This document shows positions 1 to 10,174 of a stretch of DNA of 64,000 nucleotides, in pieces. The stretch is taken from contig JAQFVV010012507.1 of assembly GCA_028023455.1 (NCBI GenBank), forward strand, positions 3,394,901-3,458,900, written 5' to 3'. Position 1 is the stretch's first letter. Every line of letters begins with the position of its first letter. The notes beneath the pieces are model-generated. The model was not told the DNA's origin. It was given only the letters and a program-made list of their open reading frames with translations, and did not search any database. This DNA comes from Epiperipatus broadwayi. Lineage: Eukaryota; Onychophora; Udeonychophora; Euonychophora; Peripatidae. The position numbers were made by a program, and so were the translations under genes.

Positions 1-197
1 GGGATGTAATAATGTAAGTGTATACATCTACATTTTAAAAGAAATAAATTCGAAATAAGTTTTGAATTCTCTGACAGGTATAACTAAAAGGATAAATTTT
101 AAATACAAGCCATATAAGCAGAAATAATAGTTTGAAGTTATATATCAATAAGCAAATATATATATATATAATATAAAAACTCTGTCAGATAATGAAA

Positions 198-821
198 ATT
201 ATTCTACACGAATAAAGCGTGATAAACAGAGCACAAAAACATTAATTATAAACAACAATTAGCCAAGCATTTTTGGTACTGTATACCAGAATCATGGTGA
301 CATAAACTGAACGTTTAATATTCCAGTGCATGCTCAGTGGAACACTAGTGTTACGCTGATTAATAACGTTTTTAGACTTCGCAATAAACCAAGCCTCTTT
401 CAACTTCCTTTTCCGATCATTTGACTCATTGCACACGGTAGTAATATTTTGAGGATAAAACTCATGACCACAATTACTTTCATGATTTGAAAAAAACAGA
501 ATTAACCTGCAAATCACTTTTAGATTTTTTGTACTGATAAATATGCTGTTGCAAACGCGTTGAAACATTGGCTTTCATTTCCCCGAAATAAATAGCATTA
601 CAATCATTTTTTTTGCAAGTAATGGAATAAACCACTTCATACTTATTCATTTCTTCTACATTATCCTTTGAATTGTTTATTAATCTATTCAAACACAAAG
701 GGGAATGGAATCCTACATTATAATCTTCACTGACAATATGTTTTAATTTCTTACTTATAGGTGGCTCATAAGCTAAAGAAAACCACTTTTTGACTGCTTT
801 ATTATTTATATCCACTTTATG
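198..821 (-). repeat. PLE-1 left inverted arm (copy of the element's 3' end)
   Basis: Read on the minus strand, this stretch repeats the 3' 627 bp of PLE-1 (2387-3013) with few differences. It encodes the end of the RT thumb region, the GIY-YIG domain (VVYSITCKK, then AIYFGEM) and the RKLKEAWFI block, then a 3' tail ending in the shared CGTGTAGAATAAT. A frame break near 485-570 splits it into two minus-strand ORFs (480-854 and 242-568). Penelope-like elements are known for terminal repeats in direct or inverted orientation, often with a partial copy in front of the full one, and this matches the inverted form. The arm cannot make a whole protein. The homology stops at 821, about 70 bp before the plus-strand ORF. 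Confidence 0.85.
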
Positions 822-892
822 CAAGAAGGCGGAGGATTTTAAATTTTTATTCAATACCGGATGATATTATTGATAGGCGTAATGGTTTGTAA

Positions 893-2965
893 ATGTTTTT
901 ACAGTGTAAATTTGTGAATAAATTTAATTCTTTAGCAAAGAAACAAAATGTAATAATTTATAATGAAGTACAAGATAATTTTGTGAATTTATCAAATGAA
1001 AATTTGTCAATGGAATTTAAATCTTTGTTGGAATACGGTCCTGGATTTGTTGGTGGTGATTGGAGGGATCCAAATATGGAGATTATTGCAGATATTGAGA
1101 CAGCATATGAGTTTTCAGAAAAGAAGGAGATGGTGATTAAGCAGGTTGCTCCATTGTTAAAAGATCGTTATGATAATCTTGCAGAGGATAAGAAGTGGTA
1201 TAGAACGATTAGTAATTTCAGAGTGTTGCTGAAGCATAAAAATATTATTTGTGCAAAAGAAGATAAAGGCAATAGATTTGTGTTGATGGATGGACATATA
1301 TAGAAAGGAAAAATTTCTCAGCAAATTGTTAAATTGAACTTTGAAAAAGTTGAGAATTATAAATTAAAAGTGTATAAGGACAAGTCTGTTTGCAATGTTT
1401 TGCAACTGTATGTTGGTAAAATATTTAGGAGAGATGAATATTTGAGGATTTATCCATCAGCTGCAATTGTTCCACGTTTGTTTGCAAATGTTAAAGTTCA
1501 TAAGGAGAATGTTCCTTTAAGATTGATGATGGATTTTGGGGGTTGTTATTATCAGAAAGCATCGCAAGTGGTTGCAAAATGGTTACAAGATTTGGTGGGT
1601 TTTGGCCAATATACAATTAATTCTACATTTCAATTTGTTCAGATTTTGGAGTCTGCCAAGGTGTTTGATGATGGTTATATGGCCTCATTGGATGTATGCG
1701 AGTTGTATGGATCAGTGGACCGTAATAAATCGATAAGTGTAATTAATAAACTTTTGATGGATTGTAATGTAGACTCTTGTAAAGCCAGATTTATTATGGA
1801 TGTGTTGGAATGGATTAATGGGGATATTACTGCAAGATATGGAAAGGATCATTATCAAATGAAAAATGGTTGGCCAATGGGGTTAGCAGTGAGTGGTATT
1901 GTGTGTAGTTTATATGTTTCAGAAATTGAAAAACATATTGTGGAGCCATTTATAAGGAGTTATGATTTAATATATAGAAGATATGTGGATGATGTTTTTG
2001 TGTATGGTTCAAAAGATGTGATAGTGAATATGTTCAATGAATTAAATGAGAGTTCTGGTTTGTCATGGACTATTGAGTTTGAAAATGATGGTATCTTAAA
2101 GTATTTAGATGTAAATGTATATAAATGCTGTAATATGTTTGGGTATAAAATGTTTGTTAAACCATTGAATGTAAGGGGTTTTATACATCCATCATCGAAT
2201 GTTCCTTTAAATTATAAAATGGCTGGATTTAAATGTTTTTTATATCGTAATTTGCATCTTTGTAAATTTGAGGCAGATAGGAAAGATAATATTGATAAAT
2301 ATATGGATGATTTGATAGGGGTGGGATATAAAAAGACTATATTACACAGACAATTGTGTTTGTTTTATCAGAATTTAAAGTTCAAACATAAAGTGGATAT
2401 AAATAATAAAGCAGTCAAAAAGTGGTTTTCTTTAGCTTATGTGCCACCTATAAGTAAGAAATTAAAAAATATTGTCAGTGAAGATTATAATGTAGGATTC
2501 CATTCCCCTTTGTGTTTGAATAGATTAATAAACAATTCAAAGGATAATGTAGAAGAAATGAATAAGTATGAAGTGGTTTATTCCATTACTTGCAAAAAAA
2601 TTGATTGTAATGCTATTTATTTCGGGGAAATGAAAGCCAATGTTTCAATGCATTTGCAACAGCATATTTATCAGTACAAAAAATCTAAAAGTGATTTGCA
2701 GGTTAATTCTGTTTTTTCAAATCATGAAAGTAATTGTGGTCATGAGTTTTATCCTCAAAATATTACTACTGTGTGCAATGAGTCAAATGATCGGAAAAGG
2801 AAGTTGAAAGAGGCTTGGTTTATTGTGAAGTCTAAAAACATTATTAATCAGCATAACACTAGTGTTCCACTGAGCATGCACTGGAGTATTAACCATTCAG
2901 TTCCAGTATGTCACCATGATTCTTGTATACAGTACCGAAAGCGCTTGGTTAATTGTTGTTTATAA
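893..2965 (+). pseudogene. PLE-1 reverse transcriptase / GIY-YIG endonuclease, one in-frame stop
   Basis: This is the single ORF of an EN-positive Penelope-like retrotransposon. It would copy element RNA at a nick made by its GIY-YIG nuclease. One reading frame runs from 893 to 2965, broken only by a TAG at 1301-1303; the frame is identical on both sides. Motifs in order are KEDKGN (PLE N-terminal RT block), KVHKENVPLR, ASLDVCELYGSV (motif A), NGWPMGLAVSG (motif B), YRRYVDDVFV (catalytic YVDD) and KYLDVNVYK. The GIY-YIG region then follows (VVYSITCKK, AIYFGEM), with a downstream HESNCGHEF block and RKLKEAWFI carrying the probable catalytic Glu. A TAA precedes the ATG at 893, and the roughly 690 codons are shorter than many PLE proteins, so the N-terminus may be truncated. 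The palm and nuclease residues look intact, so loss of function appears recent. Confidence 0.85.
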
Positions 2966-3013
2966 TTAATCTTTTTGTGCTCTGTTTATCATGCTTTATT
3001 CGTGTAGAATAAT
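2387..3013 (+). repeat. PLE-1 right arm / 3' end
   Basis: This is the plus-strand partner of the inverted arm at 198-821. It contains the C-terminal GIY-YIG part of the ORF and about 50 bp of 3' UTR. The shared sequence ends at GTGTAGAATAAT, just before a TA then TG microsatellite at 3010-3041. Simple repeats at the junction are common at PLE 3' ends. I saw no hammerhead core in either PLE-1 arm. Confidence 0.75.
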
Positions 3014-4633
3014 ATATATATATATGTGTGTGTGTGTGTGTATTTTTTAATATTTTTAATCTATGAAAATTGATTAGCGTTCTTTCATTTACATATATTT
3101 TAGCATTGTGTTTACTGTTCTATTTACAGTGATTTGATTTTTATTCATTATTTGAAAGAGATTATAAAATGAGATGCTAATCTTTACATTTGTGGATGTA
3201 ACTATAAATCCGAAGTCTTATTTCTGCTATTGCATCTGGATTAAGCTTGAAATACATCTTTGTTCTGACCCTAAACAGAGAAATAGAGCCTTATATAAAA
3301 TCCAAGACTTAGAGTAATGTACCATTACTTTCTTGATTTTTTTTTTTTACAATTAAGCATTTATATTCCATGGAAATTGATCTGTGTGGTTTTAATTATA
3401 TAATAGTTTATTTCTATGTTTGTGATTGTAGAAAAAAAAAATATTGTTAAAAAAATAGTAGTTTTAAATTTAAAAGTTTTTTTTTTTTTGATATATTGCT
3501 TTAGTCAGTCATTAAATAGTTAAAATGAAATTAGTAACTAAATAAAACATTAAATCAAAATTTAAAAAAAATTAGCTAAAATCATTATATATGTAAATGT
3601 GCACACATATATACATGTTTGCATTGAAATAAATATATATACGCTTACAAAAATATTTTCTCACATTCGATATATACAAAATATCCAAACTTCAAATGTA
3701 AATTGAAGATGTGTACATAATTTTTATATTTAATGGTATTTAAATTTAAAAAGGTATGTATAAAGAAAGATGTGTGCCCATGTTTTATATGAAAATTTAA
3801 TTATGTTTTGAATAAATTGATTTATTTAAAAGGTTGTAAGTTCAAAACTGTTGGCACAAACAAATTTAAAAGTATTAACAAAAGTTAATGCCATTTTATC
3901 AATTTTTCCAAGATTAATTCTTTGTATCTATCCATTTATGTGAGAATTATTGAAAGTAAAGTTACAAAAATTATTTTAAATTATTCATTTTTTGACATAG
4001 TTTTTTATTTAGATTTTAAATAATTTTGTCTGAAATAGAATACAAGCTTTTAGATTATAATTTAATATCTTGATATTTTTAGGATTAGGTTGTTTTGACA
4101 TTTTCTATTCTAACACTTGGTGGAAGTATTTGGAAATGTACAATCTTTCATTTTTATATAAAACGTTTAATTTTCATTTTAAGTGTTTATAACTTTTACT
4201 TTATAAATCCAATAAATTGGACATTTTTAAATGTAATTTTATAAATAAAAAATAGTCTAAAAAATATTTTAACTTTTCAAATGCTGAAACACTGAATTGT
4301 TAACAAGAATAAAGGATATGATTTGTCATACATTGATATGAAAATAAATATTTTTTTAGAAAATAAATGAATTCTTTTTTATTTTAATATAAACAAAAAA
4401 ATGGGGATTTATCAGAAATTTATCAAATTCTACTTTAAAATCTAATATTTGTTTTATAATATTTACAATATTTGAAATGAATATAATATTATGATAATTT
4501 TGTCTAGTGGTGATATTATGTGATAAATTTCACATGGAATCAAACCTTTGCCATGATTTTTTTTGTTAATATAATGGTTAGGATTAATAACTTCTATTTT
4601 TAAAAATAAAAAATCTTTTTTTATAAAATCCAT

Positions 4634-4738
4634 ATGAATGTTTGTCCATAAGTTGTGATATGTTCTCTGTGAATGTTTGTCTGCAAGGCTGTCACAAATT
4701 TTTGTGAATGTTTCTCCTCAAGTCTGTCATATGTCAAT
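4634..4738. repeat. 35-bp minisatellite, three units
   Basis: Three tandem units start at 4634, 4669 and 4704. Each begins with RTGAATGTTTSTC and continues through a partly conserved AAG-CTGTCA section. The exact 35-bp spacing supports tandem duplication. No coding frame is kept across the units. Confidence 0.65.
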
Positions 4739-4789
4739 TTATTATGAAGAATATTTTAAAAATTCTGCCATTAATCATTGTCTGTAAAA

Positions 4790-5460
4790 CATTAAATTTT
4801 AATTTAGAGGCTTAACTTGATTATGAGAATTGTATTCAAAGCATGTAATTCTGCAAAGCAAAAAAAAAATTGTTAAAATTAAGCAATTAAAAAAACTATT
4901 ACAAAAAAACAATGGCCTTTCAGGTCAGTTAGGAAATAATTGTACCACTAATAACTTGTAATACAAAAATGATGTCTTTTAAGAGAGGGTACCTTTATCA
5001 CATTTATTTATGTAATATAGCATATTTGAATACAAACTTTCAAGCTTCATTTAGTTATTCACTCTATATCATATAACTTATATGCATGGCCATACACATG
5101 TGAAAAAGATAAATAATCTCCAATATAATTATCTCTTGCTGAACCAGCACTCATCAGTTGATCCAGATCATATTATAATGTTTATTTAATTGGCATTAAG
5201 TATTTAAAACATTTTTTAAAACAAACCAATTTAAAAACATGACAGCTTTGCCAATGGTCAGGATTAACAGCCTTTCAGGCCAACTAGGAAGTAATTCCAT
5301 CATTAATAAACCATAATACAAGTATGATGGACTTTGTACATTTATTTACTAATATTAAAATGTTTTGCTTAATTTACATTAAATCTTAAAACTTTTTTGT
5401 TAAAGCAACCAATTAAAAAAGCATGGCCTTTATAGGTCAGGCTACATAGAGTATGTAAAT
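4790..5460. repeat. Degenerate tandem repeat, about 180-bp period
   Basis: A block reading roughly CATTAAATNTTAAAAC, then AACCAATTAAAAA, then a GGCCTTTCAGGTCAG-like part recurs near 4884-4982, 5185-5340 and 5369-5440. The second and third copies are about 180 bp apart. Units have diverged by substitutions and small indels. No function is apparent. Confidence 0.45.
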
Positions 5461-5571
5461 AAAATCAAAGTGTATGTGTGTATTTACTTTATTTAAATAA
5501 TTTTAACATGCAATTAGTGTATAAAGAGAATATGCAGAAATATTTAATAAACAAACAATATATATATATAT

Positions 5572-7715
5572 TATAATAGTAACTTACAGATATTATTATT
5601 GGTCTAACGTGTTTTATCTTTTGTGAAATTATTTATAAATATAAATTTTTATTTGACTATTTTATTATGTAACATATATGTACTATTTATATATACATTT
5701 AAGTTTTAAATAATACATACCTTAAGCTTTTGAGTAAAATGCCAGATTTGAAGTTAAGAATAAATACTTATATATTTTTTTTATTTTATTATTAAATCTT
5801 AATGTCAGTGGAACAATTGATAGTTGAGTTAAGCATGAACTTGTATATAACACACGAGCAGATTCGTTCGTTCTCTTGATATAAAAAAACGAAAGAAAAA
5901 GAAAATCTTTTCTCTTTAAAAATAGCATTTTTCTTTTATCAATACTACTATTTAACGATTGGAATTTAAATATTAACTTTTCCAAATTAAAATAATTTGT
6001 GGATTAAAAGTCTGCAAGGAAAATATATTTAATTTTCTACTCAATCTTAAAGGAATAGCAATATAAAAGAAAAGAACGTCTGTTTAAGTTTTTTGGAAAC
6101 TACGTTGTTTTAATACTTCCGTGATTCTTCGGATATATATAAATTTAAGATAATTATATATATATATATATATAGGATAAAACAATGTGTTTTGAGTAAA
6201 ACAGCTTTATATCGTAAAGGTTTCGAAACCAACCTTGCATGCTATTTTAAAATATTTTGAAATATTGAATATATAGAACGTCTAGTGATAATAGAGAAAT
6301 GAAGATTAAGAACATCTACATTCGAAGAATATTTATTTTATTTCACATTAATCCGGTCATTGGATGTTATTAACAGTTTATCGTTTAAGGATAAATGGAA
6401 TCATCATTGTACCAATGGATTGGTGATATGCTTCGTAAGAGATCTTCATTGGGATGATGAACTATAGACTTCAATATCTACTCTCAACTCTCTTATAAAT
6501 AAGTTTCCTTTATTATTTATTTATATATATTATAATAATGCTTATATTATTTTAATATGTTTATTATTATTATTATTATCTTTATTTCAAATTTGGCATC
6601 GCATCATATATATCTTAAAAGGAAAATTATATTTATTATTAAATATAATTAATTGAAAGCTTAACATAATTCATCAAATTAGATGAGGGATATAAAAAAT
6701 AGTTATTATTTGACAGATATCTTAAACAGGATTATATTGTGTTTACTACGTAATATTGTAAACGTTTAATGTATTTTTATTTATTAAAAATACATATAAT
6801 ATATAAGTTATACAATGGCAAATAATACTTATATATGGGTAATTGTGAAGCATATAAATAAGAACGATAAATAAATTAATAAGTTACATAAATTATTAAT
6901 TTTTGAACCCAGATATTGTTTTTATATATCTGTTAATTTAAGCTATTTTCTTTAATTTTTGAAAGTTTATTATAGTATTGAGTTTTATCATAGGGTATTA
7001 AATAAAAAAATATCATTTATTAATATTCTTTTAAAATGATAAAATTCATCCGTATTTATTTATTAATATTTTATTATCTATTCTATTATATTTTTTATTG
7101 TTTATTAAATATTGATTTGTTAACGTGATCTCTTTGTCTAATCATTATTGAATTATATTATATATATGCTAGTATTATAAATATCATATGAATAATAGTT
7201 ATAATTAATGCTTATATAAAGGCATATGAAATAACTTGTTTTGAAATTATTCCTGAAAAGAGCTAATTGCAAATTCTCCGTGAGTTTAAATATCGTGGCA
7301 TAATGGTGACTGAAAGAGGGATGAAAGATGGATGACCTGGTCTAAATTGTATTTAAACTTATTTAAAGATTATTGAGCTAGCATAATAAAGATATATATA
7401 ATCATGGATTTAGTATTTCATCGATTCATTTCTAGCATTCTACTTGAAGACCCAAAGTCCGATTGTAGTGAAATGCGTATCCTCTTTCTAAGGAATTTAA
7501 TCATCTCTTTATATTTAACAAGACCAACTTAGATTTTAAATATAATCCATTCTGTTATATTTGGCGAACCTAACTGTGAAGCATTAAGTTAATGATTTCT
7601 AAACATTAAATATAATTGATTATATTACAATTAATACATCAACTGGGATGATTAAATGCCGTTCCGTTATATTTGGTGCCTCAACTAAGGCTATCAAATA
7701 GGCTGTCCCATTATA
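5572..7715 (+). repeat. Gypsy 5' LTR
   Basis: This 2144-bp repeat matches 13984-16123 nearly base for base. It begins TATAAT and ends TTATA, so the ends form a 5-bp inverted pair TATAA/TTATA rather than the usual TG/CA. The start is fixed by the 3' copy, where the LTR follows the polypurine tract directly. The end is fixed where the copies diverge, two bases before the PBS. It includes a minus-strand 87-codon ORF (5722-5985) repeated in the other LTR, for which I see no coding evidence. Promoter and polyadenylation signals should lie inside, but I cannot place R and U5 exactly. Confidence 0.9.
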
Positions 7716-7717
7716 TC

Positions 7718-7738
7718 TGGCGACCCAAACGTTAGGGG
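7718..7738 (+). promoter_or_regulatory. Gypsy primer-binding site
   Basis: TGGCGACCCAAACG begins two bases after the 5' LTR. A TGG start and this position are standard for a site pairing with a host tRNA 3' end (CCA). I cannot assign the tRNA without a search. Related TTATATYTGGYG modules occur at 7555, 7667 and 7775. Confidence 0.75.
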
Positions 7739-8122
7739 CTTCGATTAATTAAATCTCATACCCTGTAGACTGCGTTTTATCTGGTGTGCAACGTTTTAGG
7801 CATTGAATCTATAATTTCGATTCATTATATATGATATTTATAATTGCAAGATTAATATAAATAAAAAAAAATGGTAATATATATAATATGATTTAGAGAG
7901 ATCAATATTTAAATAACTAATTATTAAATTATGTTTTAAACAAGAGTTGAGTGGGATAAAGTTTTATATAGACATAGACGTTTAAAAATATACACATATA
8001 TTATTAGAACATCATAAGTATATATAAATAGCATGGGGTGGTAGAGAACTTTACGATATAATATTTTGGTTATAAAAATATATATACACTTAAGTAATAT
8101 TTGAATTAAGTTAAAATTTGTT
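7739..8122 (+). other. Gypsy 5' untranslated leader
   Basis: About 380 bp lie between the PBS and the gag ATG. The region is AT-rich and has a fourth PBS-like module at 7775, but no ORF on the element's strand. It probably carries packaging and dimerisation signals, which I cannot identify by eye. Confidence 0.5.
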
Positions 8123-10174
8123 ATGCTGCGAAGTGGGAAAATGTTTTCAAACAAAGATATTAAATGCTCTAGTCAAATGCAAGATGATTTGCAAAGTGAA
8201 CTAAGTGATGATAGTAATATTATAGAACAATCATCATTAGTACAAGCACCTGGGGGTTCTACAACCATAATTGAATACCCTCAACAAACACCGAGTTTAG
8301 ATCAAGTGTTATCTCAAACACAAAATATAGTTGATGAAGGTTTAAATCAATCATCTACAATTGAGATTAGTCAATCATCTAATGTTGGAACAATTCAGCA
8401 AATGTTACAAATGTTTATGAATAAATTAGATGATTTAAAAAGTGATTTGAATCAAAAATTGGATGATAATATTAATAGTTTAAAAAGTGATTTGAATCAA
8501 AAATTGGATAATAATAGTAAAAAATTAGATAGTTTAAAAAATGATTTGAAGGTTGAAATAACAGGAATTGAAAATAAACTATCTACAAAAATCCAACAAT
8601 TAAATTTAAATGTGGATAATGTTAAAAAAGATAACATAGAAATTAAACAAGCATTAAATGATTTAAAGAATGAAATTGATGAAAATAATTCAAAATGTCA
8701 ACAACGGTTTAGTGAGTTCCAAGGTGACATAATAGATAAATTTAATGTTAAATGTGATGAAATGTATAAAAATCAAGGAATTTTTAGGGATCAAGTAAAA
8801 GAAGAACAAAATAAAATACGGAATGAAATCCAAGTAGATAGACAACAAACACAAGCAAGAATAGATCAACTATCTACTAAACATAATAATGAGGTAGAAT
8901 CTCAGAATAATGTATTGGAGACTATTGATCATCAACTTAAAACTTTAGAAAATAAAATGAATTCAATAGAAATTAATACAAATATAGACAAAAATGTATT
9001 GGAAAAATTAAGGAAAGATACTACTGAAACTTGGAATAGAGTAAATAAAATAAAGGAATCAACTGATAGTAGATTTTTGGTTATTGAAACACAGATATGT
9101 AAAAGAACACCAACTATAGAAATGCATCAGGTTGAAAATAATGTAAATACTTATAGTTATAATCAAGAACAAAATCATGGTGAAAATCATTTGGAGGTCA
9201 TTCAAAAAGATCCACAACAAGTAATTGACTCTGGTGATAGATCAAATTTTCAGTATCATATAATGCCTGAAGTTGAAAATTATCCTAGTAATTTTGAATT
9301 AGAAGGGTTAAACTTAAATACTTATAGGATTAATCATGAAAATCAAACATCAACTTCTCAGTTGAATGTTTTAGAAAAACAAAAGGTATACAACCATTCA
9401 ATACCAAGTAGTACAATTAACCAATTTGTTAGGTTAAAAATATTCAAAGGATCTCATAATGAATCTCCGATAGAACATATTAGAAGCCTTAATCTTTATT
9501 TTTCCGTTAACCGTAGTTTATCAGAAGGAGAAAAAGTGATCGTTGCATATAGTCACTTACAAGGAGATGCATTGATGTGGTGGGAGTCTTTATCACAAAC
9601 TCCATCTACTTATATGGAATATCAAGAGTTATTAATTAAAAATTTTTGGAATAGAGATAAACAAGAGGCTTTATTGTACCAAATATTCCAAGATAAGTAT
9701 AAACAGACACCTGGAGAAACCTTGACCAAATTCTTTCGCCGTCAAATAACAAAATTAAGAACACTTAATACTTATCATTTAAGTGAAGGCGAAATGATTA
9801 GAATAATAAAAAGAAATTTACCACTTAAAATAGAACAATCATTATTGTGTACCAATATAACAAAAATAGAACAAATAGTAGAACTTTTAAATAGTATTGA
9901 TATGAATCAAACCAATTTATCAATTAGATTACCTGATAAAAAAAAGGAGGAAGCTTCAATCAATACAATATTTTATAATAGAAGGAAAAATAATAGAAAT
10001 ACCAATTATTGGAAGGGAAAAACATCTCAAAGGAATATACCTTATGACCCCTCTCCCAAAATAAATCGTGATAATTTAAATAAAGTAAAAATAACTTCTT
10101 CTAATAATCCAAGAAATTCCCCAAAACCGGGATGTAGTAAAGATATATCTATAGATTCACATAAAACAAACTAA
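8123..10174 (+). CDS. Gag polyprotein of the Gypsy element
   Basis: This 683-residue protein should assemble the cytoplasmic virus-like particle that packages element RNA. Residues about 95-325 form a long, heptad-rich, highly charged coiled coil, including two tandem SLKSDLNQKLD-type repeats near residues 100-135. Residues about 445-600 match a retrotransposon-Gag capsid domain (LKIFKGSHNESPIEHI, LQGDALMWWESL, TLTKFFRRQITKL). The C-terminal tail is basic and Asn-rich (RRKNNRNTNYWKGK) and has no CCHC zinc knuckle, so RNA binding probably relies on basic residues. The ATG is the first in the frame after the leader. The stop overlaps the open part of the pol frame by 10 nt. The coiled-coil-plus-capsid layout recurs in the decayed Gag at 58850-60150. 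Confidence 0.9.
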   Translation: MLRSGKMFSNKDIKCSSQMQDDLQSELSDDSNIIEQSSLVQAPGGSTTIIEYPQQTPSLDQVLSQTQNIVDEGLNQSSTIEISQSSNVGTIQQMLQMFMNKLDDLKSDLNQKLDDNINSLKSDLNQKLDNNSKKLDSLKNDLKVEITGIENKLSTKIQQLNLNVDNVKKDNIEIKQALNDLKNEIDENNSKCQQRFSEFQGDIIDKFNVKCDEMYKNQGIFRDQVKEEQNKIRNEIQVDRQQTQARIDQLSTKHNNEVESQNNVLETIDHQLKTLENKMNSIEINTNIDKNVLEKLRKDTTETWNRVNKIKESTDSRFLVIETQICKRTPTIEMHQVENNVNTYSYNQEQNHGENHLEVIQKDPQQVIDSGDRSNFQYHIMPEVENYPSNFELEGLNLNTYRINHENQTSTSQLNVLEKQKVYNHSIPSSTINQFVRLKIFKGSHNESPIEHIRSLNLYFSVNRSLSEGEKVIVAYSHLQGDALMWWESLSQTPSTYMEYQELLIKNFWNRDKQEALLYQIFQDKYKQTPGETLTKFFRRQITKLRTLNTYHLSEGEMIRIIKRNLPLKIEQSLLCTNITKIEQIVELLNSIDMNQTNLSIRLPDKKKEEASINTIFYNRRKNNRNTNYWKGKTSQRNIPYDPSPKINRDNLNKVKITSSNNPRNSPKPGCSKDISIDSHKTN

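Larger units (their letters stand above)
3014..5571. other. AT-rich spacer without genes
   Basis: I find no coding signal on either strand. It holds a TA/TG microsatellite (3010-3041), poly-A and poly-T runs, a three-unit 35-bp tandem repeat and a degenerate repeat of about 180 bp, both listed separately. The rest is featureless AT-rich DNA up to the Gypsy 5' LTR. Confidence 0.6.

Noticed and set aside
893-2965. Programmed read-through of the PLE-1 TAG at 1301
   Set aside because: PLE proteins do not use read-through as far as I know, and a single-base mutation is simpler. It would need conservation among copies to be reconsidered.
4634-5460. CRISPR-like repeat array
   Set aside because: Units are adjacent and diverged without unique spacers, and the genome is eukaryotic.
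5722-5985. 87-codon minus-strand ORF, present identically in both LTRs (also 14134-14397)
   Set aside because: It is duplicated only because the LTR is. Composition is Lys/Phe/Leu-rich from AT bias, with no domain, and it is antisense to the element.
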